A stretch of DNA of 64,000 bases from [Bacillus] selenitireducens MLS10 (GCF_000093085.1 NC_014219.1:1426001-1490000), one strand, 5' to 3'; shown: positions 1-8,758, counted from the first letter of the stretch. The notes: a model not told the origin generated them from the sequence alone. Program-made: numbers and translations.

Positions 1-1
1 T

Positions 2-211
2 GCGGCTTTTCTCGTCAGAAACATGATGCAGGGCTCGTTGGCCATGCTCAGTGAAGGATATGATGCCGAGGCATTAATCGATCAGGTGGCGTCTCCCGGC
101 GGTTCAACCAGGGAAGGACTGAATGTCCTTGAAGATCATGACCTTCTGGGACTCATAAAACAGGCTGTAAAAGCAGCCAACGATCACGCGAGAGCGAACG
201 CACGAAGCTGA
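2..211 (+). CDS. Pyrroline-5-carboxylate reductase family protein, C-terminal part (cut by window edge)
   Basis: Only the last 69 codons lie in the window; the reading frame is open from base 2. The family (ProC, ComER) reduces pyrroline-5-carboxylate to proline with NAD(P)H, or has taken on regulatory roles. What is visible is the helical dimerisation domain: the block VASPGGSTREGL matches the conserved SPGGTT segment, and the tail ends in a basic helix. The N-terminal Rossmann domain is outside the window, so a true ProC cannot be told from a ComER-like paralogue. It runs in the same direction as the next gene with a 57-base gap. Confidence 0.75.
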   Translation, partial: AAFLVRNMMQGSLAMLSEGYDAEALIDQVASPGGSTREGLNVLEDHDLLGLIKQAVKAANDHARANARS

Positions 212-268
212 CAGTTCTGAATGATAACAACAGACCGATCAGCCTGCTTGATTTTAAGGATTGAAAGG

Positions 269-694
269 ATGAGTGTACCTATGCTGATATGGAAAGAAGT
301 CGTCACGTCAAAACGCGATGAGATGATTGACATCACGCAAACGGTTCAGGAAGCCGTGGATCATGCCGGATTCAAAAGTGGTCGTGTGGATGTGTTTTGC
401 ATGCATACGACAGCCGGTCTGACGATCAATGAAAATGCGGATCCGGATGTAAAGCGGGATATGCTGCGACGTTTCGATGAAGTATACCCGTGGGAGATGG
501 CCGCTGACCGTCATATGGAGGGGAATACGGCTGCGCATATGAAGGCATCAACCGTCGGCTCTTCGGAGATGGTGCTGGTTGATGACGGCAGATTGATTCT
601 CGGCACCTGGCAAGGGATCTACTTCTGTGAATTTGATGGCCCGCGCAGGCGCAAAGTGGCGATTCATCTGGCTATGGACGGCTCTTCGTCATAG
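269..694 (+). CDS. yjbQ: YjbQ/UPF0047 family protein (possible thiamine-phosphate synthase-like enzyme)
   Basis: A 141-residue protein of the YjbQ (UPF0047) family, single-domain beta-rich enzymes. Some members have weak thiamine-phosphate synthase activity; the main role is unsettled. The family blocks are present in order: HTTAGLTINENAD near residue 45, the D..RH..GN segment near residue 80, AHMKAS, and LGTWQGIYFCEFDGPR near the end. The histidines and acidic residues in these blocks are the presumed active site. The ATG at 269 has taagga 8 bases upstream; the ATG at 281 is a possible alternative. The open frame extends further upstream but without a ribosome binding site. Confidence 0.85.
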   Translation: MSVPMLIWKEVVTSKRDEMIDITQTVQEAVDHAGFKSGRVDVFCMHTTAGLTINENADPDVKRDMLRRFDEVYPWEMAADRHMEGNTAAHMKASTVGSSEMVLVDDGRLILGTWQGIYFCEFDGPRRRKVAIHLAMDGSSS

Positions 695-762
695 TGGAAA
701 TGGTTCAGACAGGGAGGACAGGTGAACAATGTCATTGGTCTCTTCCTGTGAGGGGATCCCTT

Positions 763-771
763 TGCTATAAT
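763..771 (+). promoter_or_regulatory. Extended -10 promoter for ftsW-rodA
   Basis: The sequence TGC-TATAAT gives a perfect -10 hexamer (766-771) with the upstream TGn extension. No convincing -35 is seen at 16-18 bases, as is usual for extended -10 promoters. Transcription would begin near 778 and give a leader of about 120 bases before the GTG of ftsW. An almost identical tttgctataatag string precedes murC at 29353. Confidence 0.6.
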
Positions 772-898
772 AGAGTGATTCACCCATTCGGCGTGGGAGT
801 GATGCTGCATGCCGAATGAGGTACATAAACGATGATGTAAGAACAGGAAGAGGACTGCCTTAACCGGAACACGATGCAGGCCAGAAGGGGGAGTAGCT

Positions 899-2107
899 GT
901 GGATTCAGATCAGAAAAAATCGTTACATATCGACTGGTATCTGTTAACAGGCACACTCCTGATGGGGATCTTCGGTCTGGTGATGATTTACAGTGCAAGC
1001 TATGTTCAGGGCTATGAACGCTATGGAAATATGACACACTTTTTTGACCGTCAACTGCAGTTTCTGATGATTTCCACGGTCCTCCTCCTCTTCTTTATGT
1101 TCTTTCCATACAGGCGATTTTCGAAAGTGATGAAGCTGATTGTGTTTGGTTCATTCGTGCTTTTGATCCTCGTTTTGATTCCGGGCGTCGGAGTGGAAGT
1201 CAATCATGCAACGCGCTGGATCGATATCCCGGGGATTGGGCGTCTTCAGCCGTCTGAGTTCGTCAAACTTGCGGCGATTATTTATCTGGCACATGTGTAT
1301 TCGCGGAAGCAATCATACATTAATCAGTTTTGGAAGGGTGTAGCTCCGCCACTGCTTATCGTCGGAGGATTTTTCTTTTTGATTTTGCAACAGCCCGATC
1401 TCGGCACAGCGGTCTCCATTATCGGAGTGGCCGTCATCATCGCCTTCACGTCAGGTGCGCGACTTCTTCATCTTGGCGGACTGGCCGGTGCAGTCGGACT
1501 GATTATCGTGTACTATGCACAGTCTGAAGACTACAGGATGAACCGGATCACCGGATTTATGACACCATTTGAGTTGGAACAGACTCAAGGGTTCCAGGTG
1601 GTCCAGTCATACATTGCGATTGCCCACGGTGGACTCACAGGCACAGGACTCGGCCAGAGTGTACAGAAGCTCTTTTATCTCCCGGAAGCCCACACAGACT
1701 TTATCCTGGCGATTGTCAGTGAAGAGCTCGGTATTTTGGGTATCGCCTTCGTTCTCTCCATGATGCTGATGATTATTTCCCGGGGAATATATGTGGGCAT
1801 CAAATCTCGCGATACGTTTGGCAGTCTGTTGGCATTCGGGATTTCCTTTCAGCTTGCCATTCAGGTGGTGTTTAATGCCGGTGCCGTCAATGGCCTGTTG
1901 CCGATCACCGGTATCCCGTTTCCGTTTCTGTCGTATGGTGGTTCATCACTGATGGTGACATTTGTGATGATGGGGATTTTGATCAACGTATCAAGACGGA
2001 TGCAGCGGGAGCGATTTGAGGGCTTTCAGGACCGGAAAGACGCGGATATGCCACAGACGGTGAGTCACGGGCATCCGAGAAGTGATACGGTCCATAATTC
2101 GAACTGA
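899..2107 (+). CDS. ftsW: FtsW-type SEDS peptidoglycan glycosyltransferase
   Basis: A 402-residue SEDS (shape, elongation, division, sporulation) family protein with about ten membrane segments. It polymerises lipid II at the division septum together with a class B penicillin-binding protein. Family marks are RWIDIPGIGRLQPSEFVK (near residue 104), QQPDLGTA, the YLPEAHTDFI loop holding the conserved Asp needed for polymerisation, and the closing LPITGIPFPFLSYGGSS segment. The last ~40 residues form a polar cytoplasmic tail. The start is GTG at 899 with aagggggag 7 bases upstream. A second SEDS gene follows after 17 bases. The assignment as FtsW rather than SpoVE or RodA rests on the PEAHTDF and IPFPFLS variants and is likely but not certain. 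Confidence 0.85.
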   Translation: MDSDQKKSLHIDWYLLTGTLLMGIFGLVMIYSASYVQGYERYGNMTHFFDRQLQFLMISTVLLLFFMFFPYRRFSKVMKLIVFGSFVLLILVLIPGVGVEVNHATRWIDIPGIGRLQPSEFVKLAAIIYLAHVYSRKQSYINQFWKGVAPPLLIVGGFFFLILQQPDLGTAVSIIGVAVIIAFTSGARLLHLGGLAGAVGLIIVYYAQSEDYRMNRITGFMTPFELEQTQGFQVVQSYIAIAHGGLTGTGLGQSVQKLFYLPEAHTDFILAIVSEELGILGIAFVLSMMLMIISRGIYVGIKSRDTFGSLLAFGISFQLAIQVVFNAGAVNGLLPITGIPFPFLSYGGSSLMVTFVMMGILINVSRRMQRERFEGFQDRKDADMPQTVSHGHPRSDTVHNSN

Positions 2108-2124
2108 AGCAGGTGGAACTCATT

Positions 2125-3312
2125 ATGCAAGAACGCAAAACGCCTTTACAACAGCTTGATTTCTGGCTGCTGTTTTACCTTTTTCTATTGATGTGTATCA
2201 GTCTGATTGCGATCTACAGTGCGTCATCTGCCGATCAGTATCAGGTGGGCCCGGCACACTTTACCCAGTTGCAGCTCATTTACTTTGCCATTGGTACGAT
2301 CGTGATGGTGAGTATGGTTGTGATTGATTATGACATGTTCAAGAATTTTTCGATTCCTTTATATGTACTCGGTATGATACTCCTGCTTGCTGTCCATTTC
2401 GCCGGTGTCGAGGTCAATGGCGCACAGCGGTGGATTGATTTGCCTGTTATAGGGCGTTTCCAGCCCTCGGAGTTCGTCAAAGTCTTTGTGATCATTACCC
2501 TCGCACATTTACTCGCGCACATTACGAAGATTCCGCGGGAAAAAGGGTTTCGTTCAGATATTGGGATCGTGGCCAAGATTCTTGCTGTCGGATTGCCACC
2601 ATTTCTCCTGATTCTTGTTCAGCCTGACCTGGGTACTGCTTTGGTTGTTGCCGCAGTCATCTTCATCATGATCGTCATGGCCGGCGTGACGATTCGTATG
2701 ATTACCCTGATCATTTCTCTTGCAGCTGGCTTTATCGGCTTTCTCGTCTTTTTGCACAACTATTTCTATGAGATATTTACAACCTATGTATTCAGACCCC
2801 ATCAGATGTCGAGAATCTATGCCTGGCTTGATCCGAATGCCGATGTGAGCAGTGAGGCCTATCAGCTCGATCAGGCGATGCAGGGCATCGGTGCCGGTCG
2901 CCTTTACGGATCCGGCTTTACCCAGGGCGTCAAAACCCAGTCAGGTTCGATCCCTGAGCTGCATACCGACTTTATCTTTACCGTTATCGGCGAAGAGTTC
3001 GGGTTCGTTGGGGCAACAGTACTGATTGTTGTGTACTTTCTGTTGCTGTACAGAATGATCATCATTGCCTTCACATGCAACAATGCGTTCGGGACTTATA
3101 TTGTTGCCGGGGTTGTCGGGCTCCTGTCATTTCAGATCTTTCAGAATATCGGGATGACGGTCGGACTCGTACCAATCACAGGTCTTGCATTGCCTTTTGT
3201 CAGTTACGGGGGCAGTGCGCTTATAACAAATATGATGGCGGTCGGCCTTGTGTTGAACGTCAATATCAGAACGAGGCACTATATGTTCGGAGAAGAAGAA
3301 GACTATGAATGA
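2125..3312 (+). CDS. rodA: RodA-type SEDS peptidoglycan glycosyltransferase
   Basis: A 395-residue SEDS protein with the same fold as the preceding gene. It carries RWIDLPVIGRFQPSEFVK, VQPDLGTAL, a longer extracellular loop with RIYAWLDP and YQLDQAMQGIGAGRLYG, then SIPELHTDFIF and LALPFVSYGGSAL. The DP-rich loop and the ALPFVSYGG ending are typical of RodA, the elongasome glycosyltransferase that works with PBP2-type transpeptidases. The start is taken as ATG 2125, because aggtgg at 2111-2116 lies 8 bases before it; an in-frame GTG at 2113 lies inside that site. Only 17 bases separate it from ftsW, so the pair is probably co-transcribed. Confidence 0.82.
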   Translation: MQERKTPLQQLDFWLLFYLFLLMCISLIAIYSASSADQYQVGPAHFTQLQLIYFAIGTIVMVSMVVIDYDMFKNFSIPLYVLGMILLLAVHFAGVEVNGAQRWIDLPVIGRFQPSEFVKVFVIITLAHLLAHITKIPREKGFRSDIGIVAKILAVGLPPFLLILVQPDLGTALVVAAVIFIMIVMAGVTIRMITLIISLAAGFIGFLVFLHNYFYEIFTTYVFRPHQMSRIYAWLDPNADVSSEAYQLDQAMQGIGAGRLYGSGFTQGVKTQSGSIPELHTDFIFTVIGEEFGFVGATVLIVVYFLLLYRMIIIAFTCNNAFGTYIVAGVVGLLSFQIFQNIGMTVGLVPITGLALPFVSYGGSALITNMMAVGLVLNVNIRTRHYMFGEEEDYE

Positions 3313-3329
3313 CAAGGAGGGAAGCCGTC

Positions 3330-4040
3330 ATGAGAGTGGATAAGCTGTTGGCCCATGTCGGATACGGTTCCCGTAAGGACGTCAAACAACTCCTGAAGAA
3401 AGGCCTTTTTACCGTCAACGGCGAGGTGGTGAAGAGCGCAAAGGCGCATGTCGACCCGGAGACGGATGATTTGGCCTTTGGCGGGGAGCCGATCCTGTAT
3501 CGGGAGCATCTGTACGTCATGATGCACAAACCGGCAGGGGTCCTTTCAGCTACTGAAGATGTGTCCGAGCGCACGGTCGTGGATCTTCTCGAGGAGGAAG
3601 ACCGGCTCTTTCAACCGTTTCCTGTCGGAAGGCTCGATAAAGACACGACGGGTCTGTTGCTTTTAACGAACGACGGCAAGTGGGCGCATGGTATCACATC
3701 CCCCGCTCGGAAAATACCGAAAACGTACGAAGTTCTGACGGCGGAACCTGTGACCGATGAGATGGCTGATCAATTGCAACAGGGTGTGACGCTTGATGAC
3801 GGCTATGAAACGAGACCTGCCGGCGTGGCATTTCCTGATGAGTCCCGTTCACGTCTCTATTTGACGATCGATGAAGGCAAATACCATCAGGTAAAACGGA
3901 TGCTTGCAGCGGTGGGGAATCATGTCGATGGACTGAAGCGGATCCGGATAGGTGGATTGCCCCTCGATGAATCCCTTGAAGCGGGCACATACAGAGAACT
4001 GACAGAAAAAGAAATCGAGGCTTTTCAAAACGGACAGTGA
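3330..4040 (+). CDS. rsuA: RsuA-family 16S rRNA pseudouridine synthase
   Basis: A 236-residue protein with an N-terminal S4 RNA-binding domain (residues 1-50) followed by the pseudouridine synthase domain. The catalytic motif GRLDKDTTGLLLLTNDG near residue 95 holds the nucleophilic Asp. KTYEV and the GKYHQVKRM motif follow as in RsuA/RluB enzymes. By family it should isomerise U516 of 16S rRNA. The start is ATG 3330, because aaggaggg at 3314-3321 is 8 bases upstream; the ATG at 3309 contains this ribosome binding site in its codons. It follows rodA by 17 bases and precedes a small DeoR-type gene on the other strand, as ytzG and ytzE are neighbours in B. subtilis. Confidence 0.9.
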   Translation: MRVDKLLAHVGYGSRKDVKQLLKKGLFTVNGEVVKSAKAHVDPETDDLAFGGEPILYREHLYVMMHKPAGVLSATEDVSERTVVDLLEEEDRLFQPFPVGRLDKDTTGLLLLTNDGKWAHGITSPARKIPKTYEVLTAEPVTDEMADQLQQGVTLDDGYETRPAGVAFPDESRSRLYLTIDEGKYHQVKRMLAAVGNHVDGLKRIRIGGLPLDESLEAGTYRELTEKEIEAFQNGQ

Positions 4041-4049
4041 TGATCATAC

Positions 4050-4087
4050 AAAAAAGGATGGCGCCCTTGAAACTGGCGTCATCCTTT
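4050..4087 (-). terminator. Rho-independent terminator, best for the minus strand
   Basis: The stem is made by ggatggcgcc and ggcgtcatcc with flanking A/T pairs. Six A residues at 4050-4055 give a run of six U when read on the minus strand, so it ends the small regulator gene. On the plus strand the tail after the stem is only moderately T-rich, but it may also stop rsuA transcripts. Confidence 0.75.
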
Positions 4088-4146
4088 CAAATTTTCGTTT
4101 GATATTGTTTGCCGATACCCTGCATGTGACCTTGGGTCGTTTATGG

Positions 4147-4368
4147 TCAGGAAGACAGCTTGACTTTCCTGTCAGTGGTCGTCCATATACCGCGTTCTTT
4201 GGATTCAACGAGGTCATTGTAATGGAGAATGTTCAAATCCCGTTGGATCGTTCGTTCCGTTGTGCCAAATTCCTCGACGAGTTCTTTGGTTGTTACAACG
4301 TCATGCTTTTCGATGAACAGGTAAATGGATTTGATTCGAGTCAACATACGGTCCGTTGAATTATTCAA
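4147..4368 (-). CDS. ytzE: Small DeoR-type helix-turn-helix regulator (YtzE-like)
   Basis: A 73-residue protein consisting almost only of a DeoR-type winged helix: LTRIKSIYLFIEKHDVVTT, then KELVEEFGTTERTIQRDL as the recognition helix-turn-helix. There is no effector-binding domain, so it is a stand-alone DNA-binding module of unknown target. The start is inferred as TTG at 4368: reading on the minus strand, aaggag lies 8 bases before it, and the resulting length matches B. subtilis YtzE, which also sits beside rsuA. Longer in-frame ATG starts upstream lack a ribosome binding site. The 266-base gap to the divergent MFS gene could be its target; that is conjecture. Confidence 0.75.
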   Translation of the reverse strand: MNNSTDRMLTRIKSIYLFIEKHDVVTTKELVEEFGTTERTIQRDLNILHYNDLVESKERGIWTTTDRKVKLSS

Positions 4369-4634
4369 ATTCACCACTCCTTGTGTGTATCGGCGGATTG
4401 CCAACTGGTCAAACATACGGTGCCACTGGTCGAACCAGCGGCTGATCCACTCTTTTGTTGTATTCATCATACCGCAAATCAGCTTTGGGGTAAAGCGGAT
4501 CGGAATGAATTTACAATTACTTAACGTTTTTAACAATCGATGGATTCGACTTTCCTTCTGGTGTAACAGGGCGTATACTGTAGAGTGGAAAAGGTCAGAC
4601 AACATCAGGAAACCAGTGAAAGCAGGGAAGTGCA

Positions 4635-5828
4635 ATGAGTGAAAAGCGTATGTTTTTGAATATGAAACTGTTCTATTTTTTCGCCTATTTCGGGTTTGGC
4701 GGGCTGTTCCCGCTGCTCAGCGTGTATTTGCAGGAGGATGTCGGTCTGAGAGGCTCGCAAATTGGTGTCATCACTTCGATCGGTCCGATTGTGATGATCA
4801 TGATCCAGCCGGTCTGGGGGATGCTCAGTGATGTGACGAAGAAACCGAGACTCCTGCTAACGTTTTCGGTGATCGGTGCAGGACTTGTCGGATTCAGCTA
4901 TCTCTTTGTGGAGGAGTATGCGGTTCTCGTGGCGGTGGCTGCAGGGGTTGCAGTGTTTCAAAGTGCGATGATTCCACTTTCCGACAGCATGGCCATGAGC
5001 TATGTCCGTCAAAACGGCGGCGATTACGGGTCGATCCGGATGTGGGGCGCAGCGGGCTTTGCCGTGTCGGTCTGGCTGATGGGGACACTGTCAGATCTCT
5101 ATGGGATGCAGGTCATCTTTTACGGCTTCTTTATTGTATTACTGATCAGCGCCTATTTTGCCGCAGGCATGCCGAAAGAAACGGAGACGACGAAAGTGGA
5201 TTTGAAGAATGGCTTGAAGAAACTGTCCACCATTCCGGAATTCATGATCTTTCTGGTTGTGACGTTTCTGGTTTTCGGACCAATTATGGCGAATAACTTT
5301 TATTTTGGGCTGTTGATTCAATTTGCAGGCGGGACGCTCGCAGGCGTGGGCCTGGCCTTCCTGCTTGCTGCAGGGAGTGAAATTCCGTTTATGCGGATGG
5401 CAGGAAGCTGGATCAGCCGGATCGGTATTTTGGGCGTTCTCCTCATTGCTGCAGCCGCATCAGCTGTCCGCTGGATCTACTATGGAACCGGACCGTCTCA
5501 TGAATGGATTTATGTGACGACCATTATTCAGGGACTCAGTATCGGACTGTTTGTTCCTGCGGCTCTCCAGTATGTCAGTGACCTTGCACCGGCAGAAGTC
5601 AAAGTGACGGCGGTTGCTATTTATTCCGCGATGGGGAACGGTGTCGGAGCCTGGTTTTTCAGTATCAGCGCGGGGATGATCATGGAATGGTCATCGATTG
5701 TTACCGTCTATGTCTTCTATGGCGCCATGTCCGCTCTGGGTGCACTATTGACACTGTGGATGATCGTCCGTCAGAAGAAATACGGAAAACCTGTCTTGCA
5801 GCACGAGGGGCCTGAAATCATCGGGTAA
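4635..5828 (+). CDS. MFS permease, sugar/nucleoside symporter-like
   Basis: A 397-residue protein with twelve predicted membrane segments in two bundles around a cytoplasmic loop near residue 190 (PKETETTKVDLKNG). FPLLSVYLQEDVGLRGSQIG and the GMLSDVTKKPRLLL loop (the MFS G-x-x-x-D motif) place it in the MFS_1-like/LacY-type group that includes B. subtilis YwbF. The substrate cannot be told from the sequence. ATG 4635 has gggaag 6-7 bases upstream. A TATACT hexamer at 4574-4579 is a possible -10 without a good -35. It is divergent from the small DeoR-type gene and ends at a shared terminator with cysK. Confidence 0.75.
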   Translation: MSEKRMFLNMKLFYFFAYFGFGGLFPLLSVYLQEDVGLRGSQIGVITSIGPIVMIMIQPVWGMLSDVTKKPRLLLTFSVIGAGLVGFSYLFVEEYAVLVAVAAGVAVFQSAMIPLSDSMAMSYVRQNGGDYGSIRMWGAAGFAVSVWLMGTLSDLYGMQVIFYGFFIVLLISAYFAAGMPKETETTKVDLKNGLKKLSTIPEFMIFLVVTFLVFGPIMANNFYFGLLIQFAGGTLAGVGLAFLLAAGSEIPFMRMAGSWISRIGILGVLLIAAAASAVRWIYYGTGPSHEWIYVTTIIQGLSIGLFVPAALQYVSDLAPAEVKVTAVAIYSAMGNGVGAWFFSISAGMIMEWSSIVTVYVFYGAMSALGALLTLWMIVRQKKYGKPVLQHEGPEIIG

Positions 5829-5841
5829 ATGATCCCTGCAG

Positions 5842-5895
5842 AAAAAAACATCCGGTTTGCCCGTTCGTTCGGGCAGCCGGATGTTGTCGTTTTAC
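5842..5895. terminator. Bidirectional terminator between MFS gene and cysK
   Basis: Stem aacatccgg (5848-5856) pairs with ccggatgtt (5877-5885), extended inside by gcccg/cgggc. Seven A residues at 5842-5848 form the U tract for the minus strand, and gtcgtttt serves the plus strand. The convergent genes stop on either side. Confidence 0.8.
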
Positions 5896-6830
5896 TGCTT
5901 ATCAAATTCAAACAAATCGGTGGATAAATACCGCTCGCCGGTATCGCAGGCAATGGCAACGACGGCCTGATCGGGAGAGAGTCGTTTTGCGACCTGCAGG
6001 GCTGCATAGCAGGCGGCACCGGAGGAAGGCCCGACAAGGACCCCTTCTTCACGGGCGAGACGGTGTGTGGTCTCATAGGCGTCTTCGTCGGAGATACAGA
6101 AAATCTCGTCGTAGACGTCCTGATTTAAGATTGGAGGGACGAAGCCGGGACTTGTGCCCACGAGTTTATGCGGCCCCGGTTTGCCTCCGGATAGAACGGG
6201 AGAACCTTTTGGTTCGACGACATGAACGGTGAGATCCTCGTACCGCTTTTTCAGTTCTTCACCTGTACCTGTAACAGTACCGCCGGTTCCTGATGCGGCA
6301 ACGAAGGCGGAGAGGTCTTTACCGATGCTGTCCATGCATTCGATGATTTCCCGGGCTGTTGTATCCCGGTGTACATCGGGATTGGCACTGTTTTCAAACT
6401 GCATCGGCATAAAACTGCCCGGAGTTTCTTTGATGATTTCGTGGGCGCGTTCGATGGCGCCTGGCATTTTTTTATCGCCCGGAGTCAATTCGACTTTGGC
6501 ACCATAGGCTTTCAGCAGATTGATGCGCTCTTGACTCATCGTATCGGGCATGACGAGGATCGCTTTGTAGCCTTTGGCAGCGGCGGCCATCGCGAGACCG
6601 ATTCCTGTATTGCCGGAGGTGGGTTCGACGATGATGGAGTCCGGGTTCAGGTGCCCCTGCCTTTCCGCTTCGGTAATCATGTTGGAGGCTGCGCGGTCTT
6701 TGACACTGCCGCTTGGATTCATAAATTCGAGTTTCAGATAGACATCTGCACTGTCCTCCTCTGTCAGTTGGTTTAATTTCAATAGCGGTGTATCGCCAAT
6801 CAGTTCTGCAATGTTCATTACGACTTTCAT
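5892..6830 (-). CDS. cysK: Cysteine synthase A (O-acetylserine sulfhydrylase)
   Basis: A 312-residue PLP enzyme that makes cysteine from O-acetylserine and sulfide. The PLP lysine is Lys44 in NPSGSVKDRAA. Also visible are the substrate loop PTSGNTGIGLA, the phosphate-binding GTGGTVTGTGE, and the C-terminal GPSSGAA serine that contacts the pyridine ring. Length and motifs match CysK rather than cystathionine beta-synthase-like paralogues. ATG 6830 is chosen because aaaggg lies 8 bases before it on the minus strand; a GTG three codons upstream sits inside that site. The 112-base divergent gap to the thpR gene probably holds both promoters, but I could not define them. Confidence 0.92.
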   Translation of the reverse strand: MKVVMNIAELIGDTPLLKLNQLTEEDSADVYLKLEFMNPSGSVKDRAASNMITEAERQGHLNPDSIIVEPTSGNTGIGLAMAAAAKGYKAILVMPDTMSQERINLLKAYGAKVELTPGDKKMPGAIERAHEIIKETPGSFMPMQFENSANPDVHRDTTAREIIECMDSIGKDLSAFVAASGTGGTVTGTGEELKKRYEDLTVHVVEPKGSPVLSGGKPGPHKLVGTSPGFVPPILNQDVYDEIFCISDEDAYETTHRLAREEGVLVGPSSGAACYAALQVAKRLSPDQAVVAIACDTGERYLSTDLFEFDKQ

Positions 6831-6942
6831 TTTCGTCACCCTTTCAGTATAATATTGGTATCCGGAATGTTTAATCCCGATTTTTCGTGTCGGATTAGCA
6901 TCAGTTTATCACAAACCTGAGTTGAAAAGAAAGGTGATGCCT

Positions 6943-7503
6943 GTGAATCCGCATCTGTTTATCGGATTGCCCGTCAATGAGGCGTTAAAGGCATGCGCCC
7001 TCAAGTGGCAGCGAAACTTGAATGGCCATCAGCATTATAAGCGGTTGATGCATCCCGATGATCTGCATCTGACACTGGCTTTTTTGGGGGCAACACCGGA
7101 TACGGACGCGGCGCTTCTCTGGGAGGATTTCAAACAGCATGTGCGCGGATTTCAGCCCTTTACGCTCTGTTTTGACCGTATAGACGGTTTTGGTCATCCG
7201 GATCATCCGAGGGTACTGTATCTGTCTCCAAAGCCCTCAGAGAGCCTGACGAAAATCAAACATCTGACAGACGCCCATATACAAGCCGCCGGGCTGCACG
7301 TATCGTACAAACCCTTTCACCCGCATGTTACACTGATGAAGAAGTGGCAGGGCAATGAAACGGTTTTTGACAAGGGGTATTCACTGCCTGTTTTCTTGGA
7401 AGAGCCTGTACAGGTTGGTATGGATCAGATCTGTTTATACCGGATTCATCCTGGCAAGACCCCGTCCTATGAGGTGACGGGAATAATCAGTGGAAGCAGG
7501 TGA
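6943..7503 (+). CDS. thpR: RNA 2',3'-cyclic phosphodiesterase (2'-5' RNA ligase family)
   Basis: A 186-residue member of the 2H phosphoesterase family. The two catalytic HxT motifs are visible as HLTL (near residue 45) and HVTL (near residue 128), about 80 residues apart as expected. The family opens 2',3'-cyclic phosphates on RNA ends and can join 2'-5' linkages in vitro. GTG 6943 is preferred: gaaaggtg precedes it and the protein then begins with NPHLFIGLPV, the usual beginning. Four bases separate it from the next gene, a pairing known as ytlP-ytlQ in B. subtilis. Confidence 0.85.
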   Translation: MNPHLFIGLPVNEALKACALKWQRNLNGHQHYKRLMHPDDLHLTLAFLGATPDTDAALLWEDFKQHVRGFQPFTLCFDRIDGFGHPDHPRVLYLSPKPSESLTKIKHLTDAHIQAAGLHVSYKPFHPHVTLMKKWQGNETVFDKGYSLPVFLEEPVQVGMDQICLYRIHPGKTPSYEVTGIISGSR

Positions 7504-7507
7504 ACCT

Positions 7508-8458
7508 GTGGCACAATTAATTAAACTGTCTGAATATGTCTCACGATATGAAATTGATATATACCGTTACCCGAGCCGTTATGTCCGATTAAAAAAAGAA
7601 CGCTGGCAACGCCTGAAACAGGACTGGGAGGCCAGACAAAAGCGTCAGCGCCTCATGCAGCCATGGATCAGGAGAGATCCTGATGATCCGTCGAAGCTGA
7701 GGCAGGCTGTAAGCAAATGGCGGAAACTGTTCTCCTCGGATGCGGCGGATGATTTTGACTGGGAGCTTGAAGATCAGTCCGAAGAGAAAACATTTGAAGA
7801 ACTGAAAGACAAGTTCAGAGATGAATTGTTCCGATTTCAGATCAGCTGGGCAAGCTCGACGGTTTCGGAGATTTCTCAGGTAAAAAAAAGTTATTATTAC
7901 GACGGATTCTTGCGTTTTCTCACCCAGGAACTTCCGGATACGGTGTTTGTGATGTATCATCCCGTCTGTTATTTAAAGAAAGCACCGGTGGATATGGATG
8001 TCTTGTTGATTACCCCTTCAGAAATCTGGATCATCCGGCATTTGCGCGGGTCTGATCAGACGATCTTCAACCGTGAATCAGACCGGCACTGGGTACAGAC
8101 GAAACAGGACAGAAAAGAACGGTTTATGAATCCCTATGTTGATCTTCGGCGTATGAAGCAGGTACTGGATTATCTGCTTGAAGGAAGTGATACGGTTATG
8201 CCGGTCAGACAGGCTGTTCTGTCGATGGAAGGATTTATCGATGTGTCCAAGCTCAGTACGAAAACCTTTCTTTATGATCGCCGGACGATCCATGAGTTCA
8301 AAGAAAAATTGCTACGCAGCTCCGCTCCGATTAAATCACATCAGTTAAAGATCGCGGATAAACTGCTTGCTAACAGTATGACCATTTCGAGTATTCGGGA
8401 TAATATGGAACTTGAGGAAGAACCCCTTGATTCGAATCCTGAAAACCGCTATGATTAA
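7508..8458 (+). CDS. YtlQ-like protein, possible NERD-related domain
   Basis: A 316-residue soluble protein with no signal peptide or membrane segment. The first 120 residues are highly charged, with Arg/Lys/Trp-rich helices (LKKERWQRLKQDWEARQKRQR). The second half contains a compact alpha/beta region with DVLLITPSEIWIIRH and the basic block KQDRKERFMNPYVDLRRMKQ, which resembles NERD-type nuclease-like proteins. I infer relation to YtlQ from its place directly after the cyclic phosphodiesterase gene. The start is GTG 7508, with gcaggtg 5-6 bases upstream; a GTG at 7490 would overlap the previous gene. The biochemical role is unknown. Confidence 0.65.
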   Translation: MAQLIKLSEYVSRYEIDIYRYPSRYVRLKKERWQRLKQDWEARQKRQRLMQPWIRRDPDDPSKLRQAVSKWRKLFSSDAADDFDWELEDQSEEKTFEELKDKFRDELFRFQISWASSTVSEISQVKKSYYYDGFLRFLTQELPDTVFVMYHPVCYLKKAPVDMDVLLITPSEIWIIRHLRGSDQTIFNRESDRHWVQTKQDRKERFMNPYVDLRRMKQVLDYLLEGSDTVMPVRQAVLSMEGFIDVSKLSTKTFLYDRRTIHEFKEKLLRSSAPIKSHQLKIADKLLANSMTISSIRDNMELEEEPLDSNPENRYD

Positions 8459-8497
8459 CCTTGTGTGATTTTCAGTGAGGATAGGGGTTTTACAGTG

Positions 8498-8755
8498 ATG
8501 AATCGATACAGGACCGGCACTCGAACGATCATGATTCGAAGAGCCTTTGACTGGACCGGGCAAACAGGGTATGAGGCATGGACAAAAGAGCATGCTTCCA
8601 TTTTCGCCCCTGTGATCGGTCTGTTAATACGGGATTTACAAGAGCTTTCTGTCATTCGCGATGGTGAAACGATCCTCTGGCAGATTGAAGCACCGATGGA
8701 AGCTGAAGAGATGAATGCAATCAATGACGAAGTCAGAGCGTTCAAATTTGAATGA
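8498..8755 (+). CDS. Uncharacterised small protein (85 aa)
   Basis: Not recognised. The 85-residue product has a basic N-terminus (MNRYRTGTRTIMIRRAFDWTG) and an acidic, helix-prone C-terminal half ending in EAEEMNAINDEVRAFKFE. No cysteine clusters, signal peptide or membrane segment are present. agggg lies 10 bases before the ATG; a GTG immediately upstream (8495) is an equally possible start. It follows the ytlQ-like gene by 39 bases in the same direction and is closed by a strong terminator, so it probably belongs to the same transcript. Confidence 0.55.
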   Translation: MNRYRTGTRTIMIRRAFDWTGQTGYEAWTKEHASIFAPVIGLLIRDLQELSVIRDGETILWQIEAPMEAEEMNAINDEVRAFKFE

Positions 8756-8758
8756 GCA

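Noticed and set aside
6843-6885. TATACT with a TTAAAC element as cysK promoter
   Set aside because: The -10 would place the transcription start on the ribosome binding site itself, leaving almost no leader, so it is unlikely to be the true promoter.
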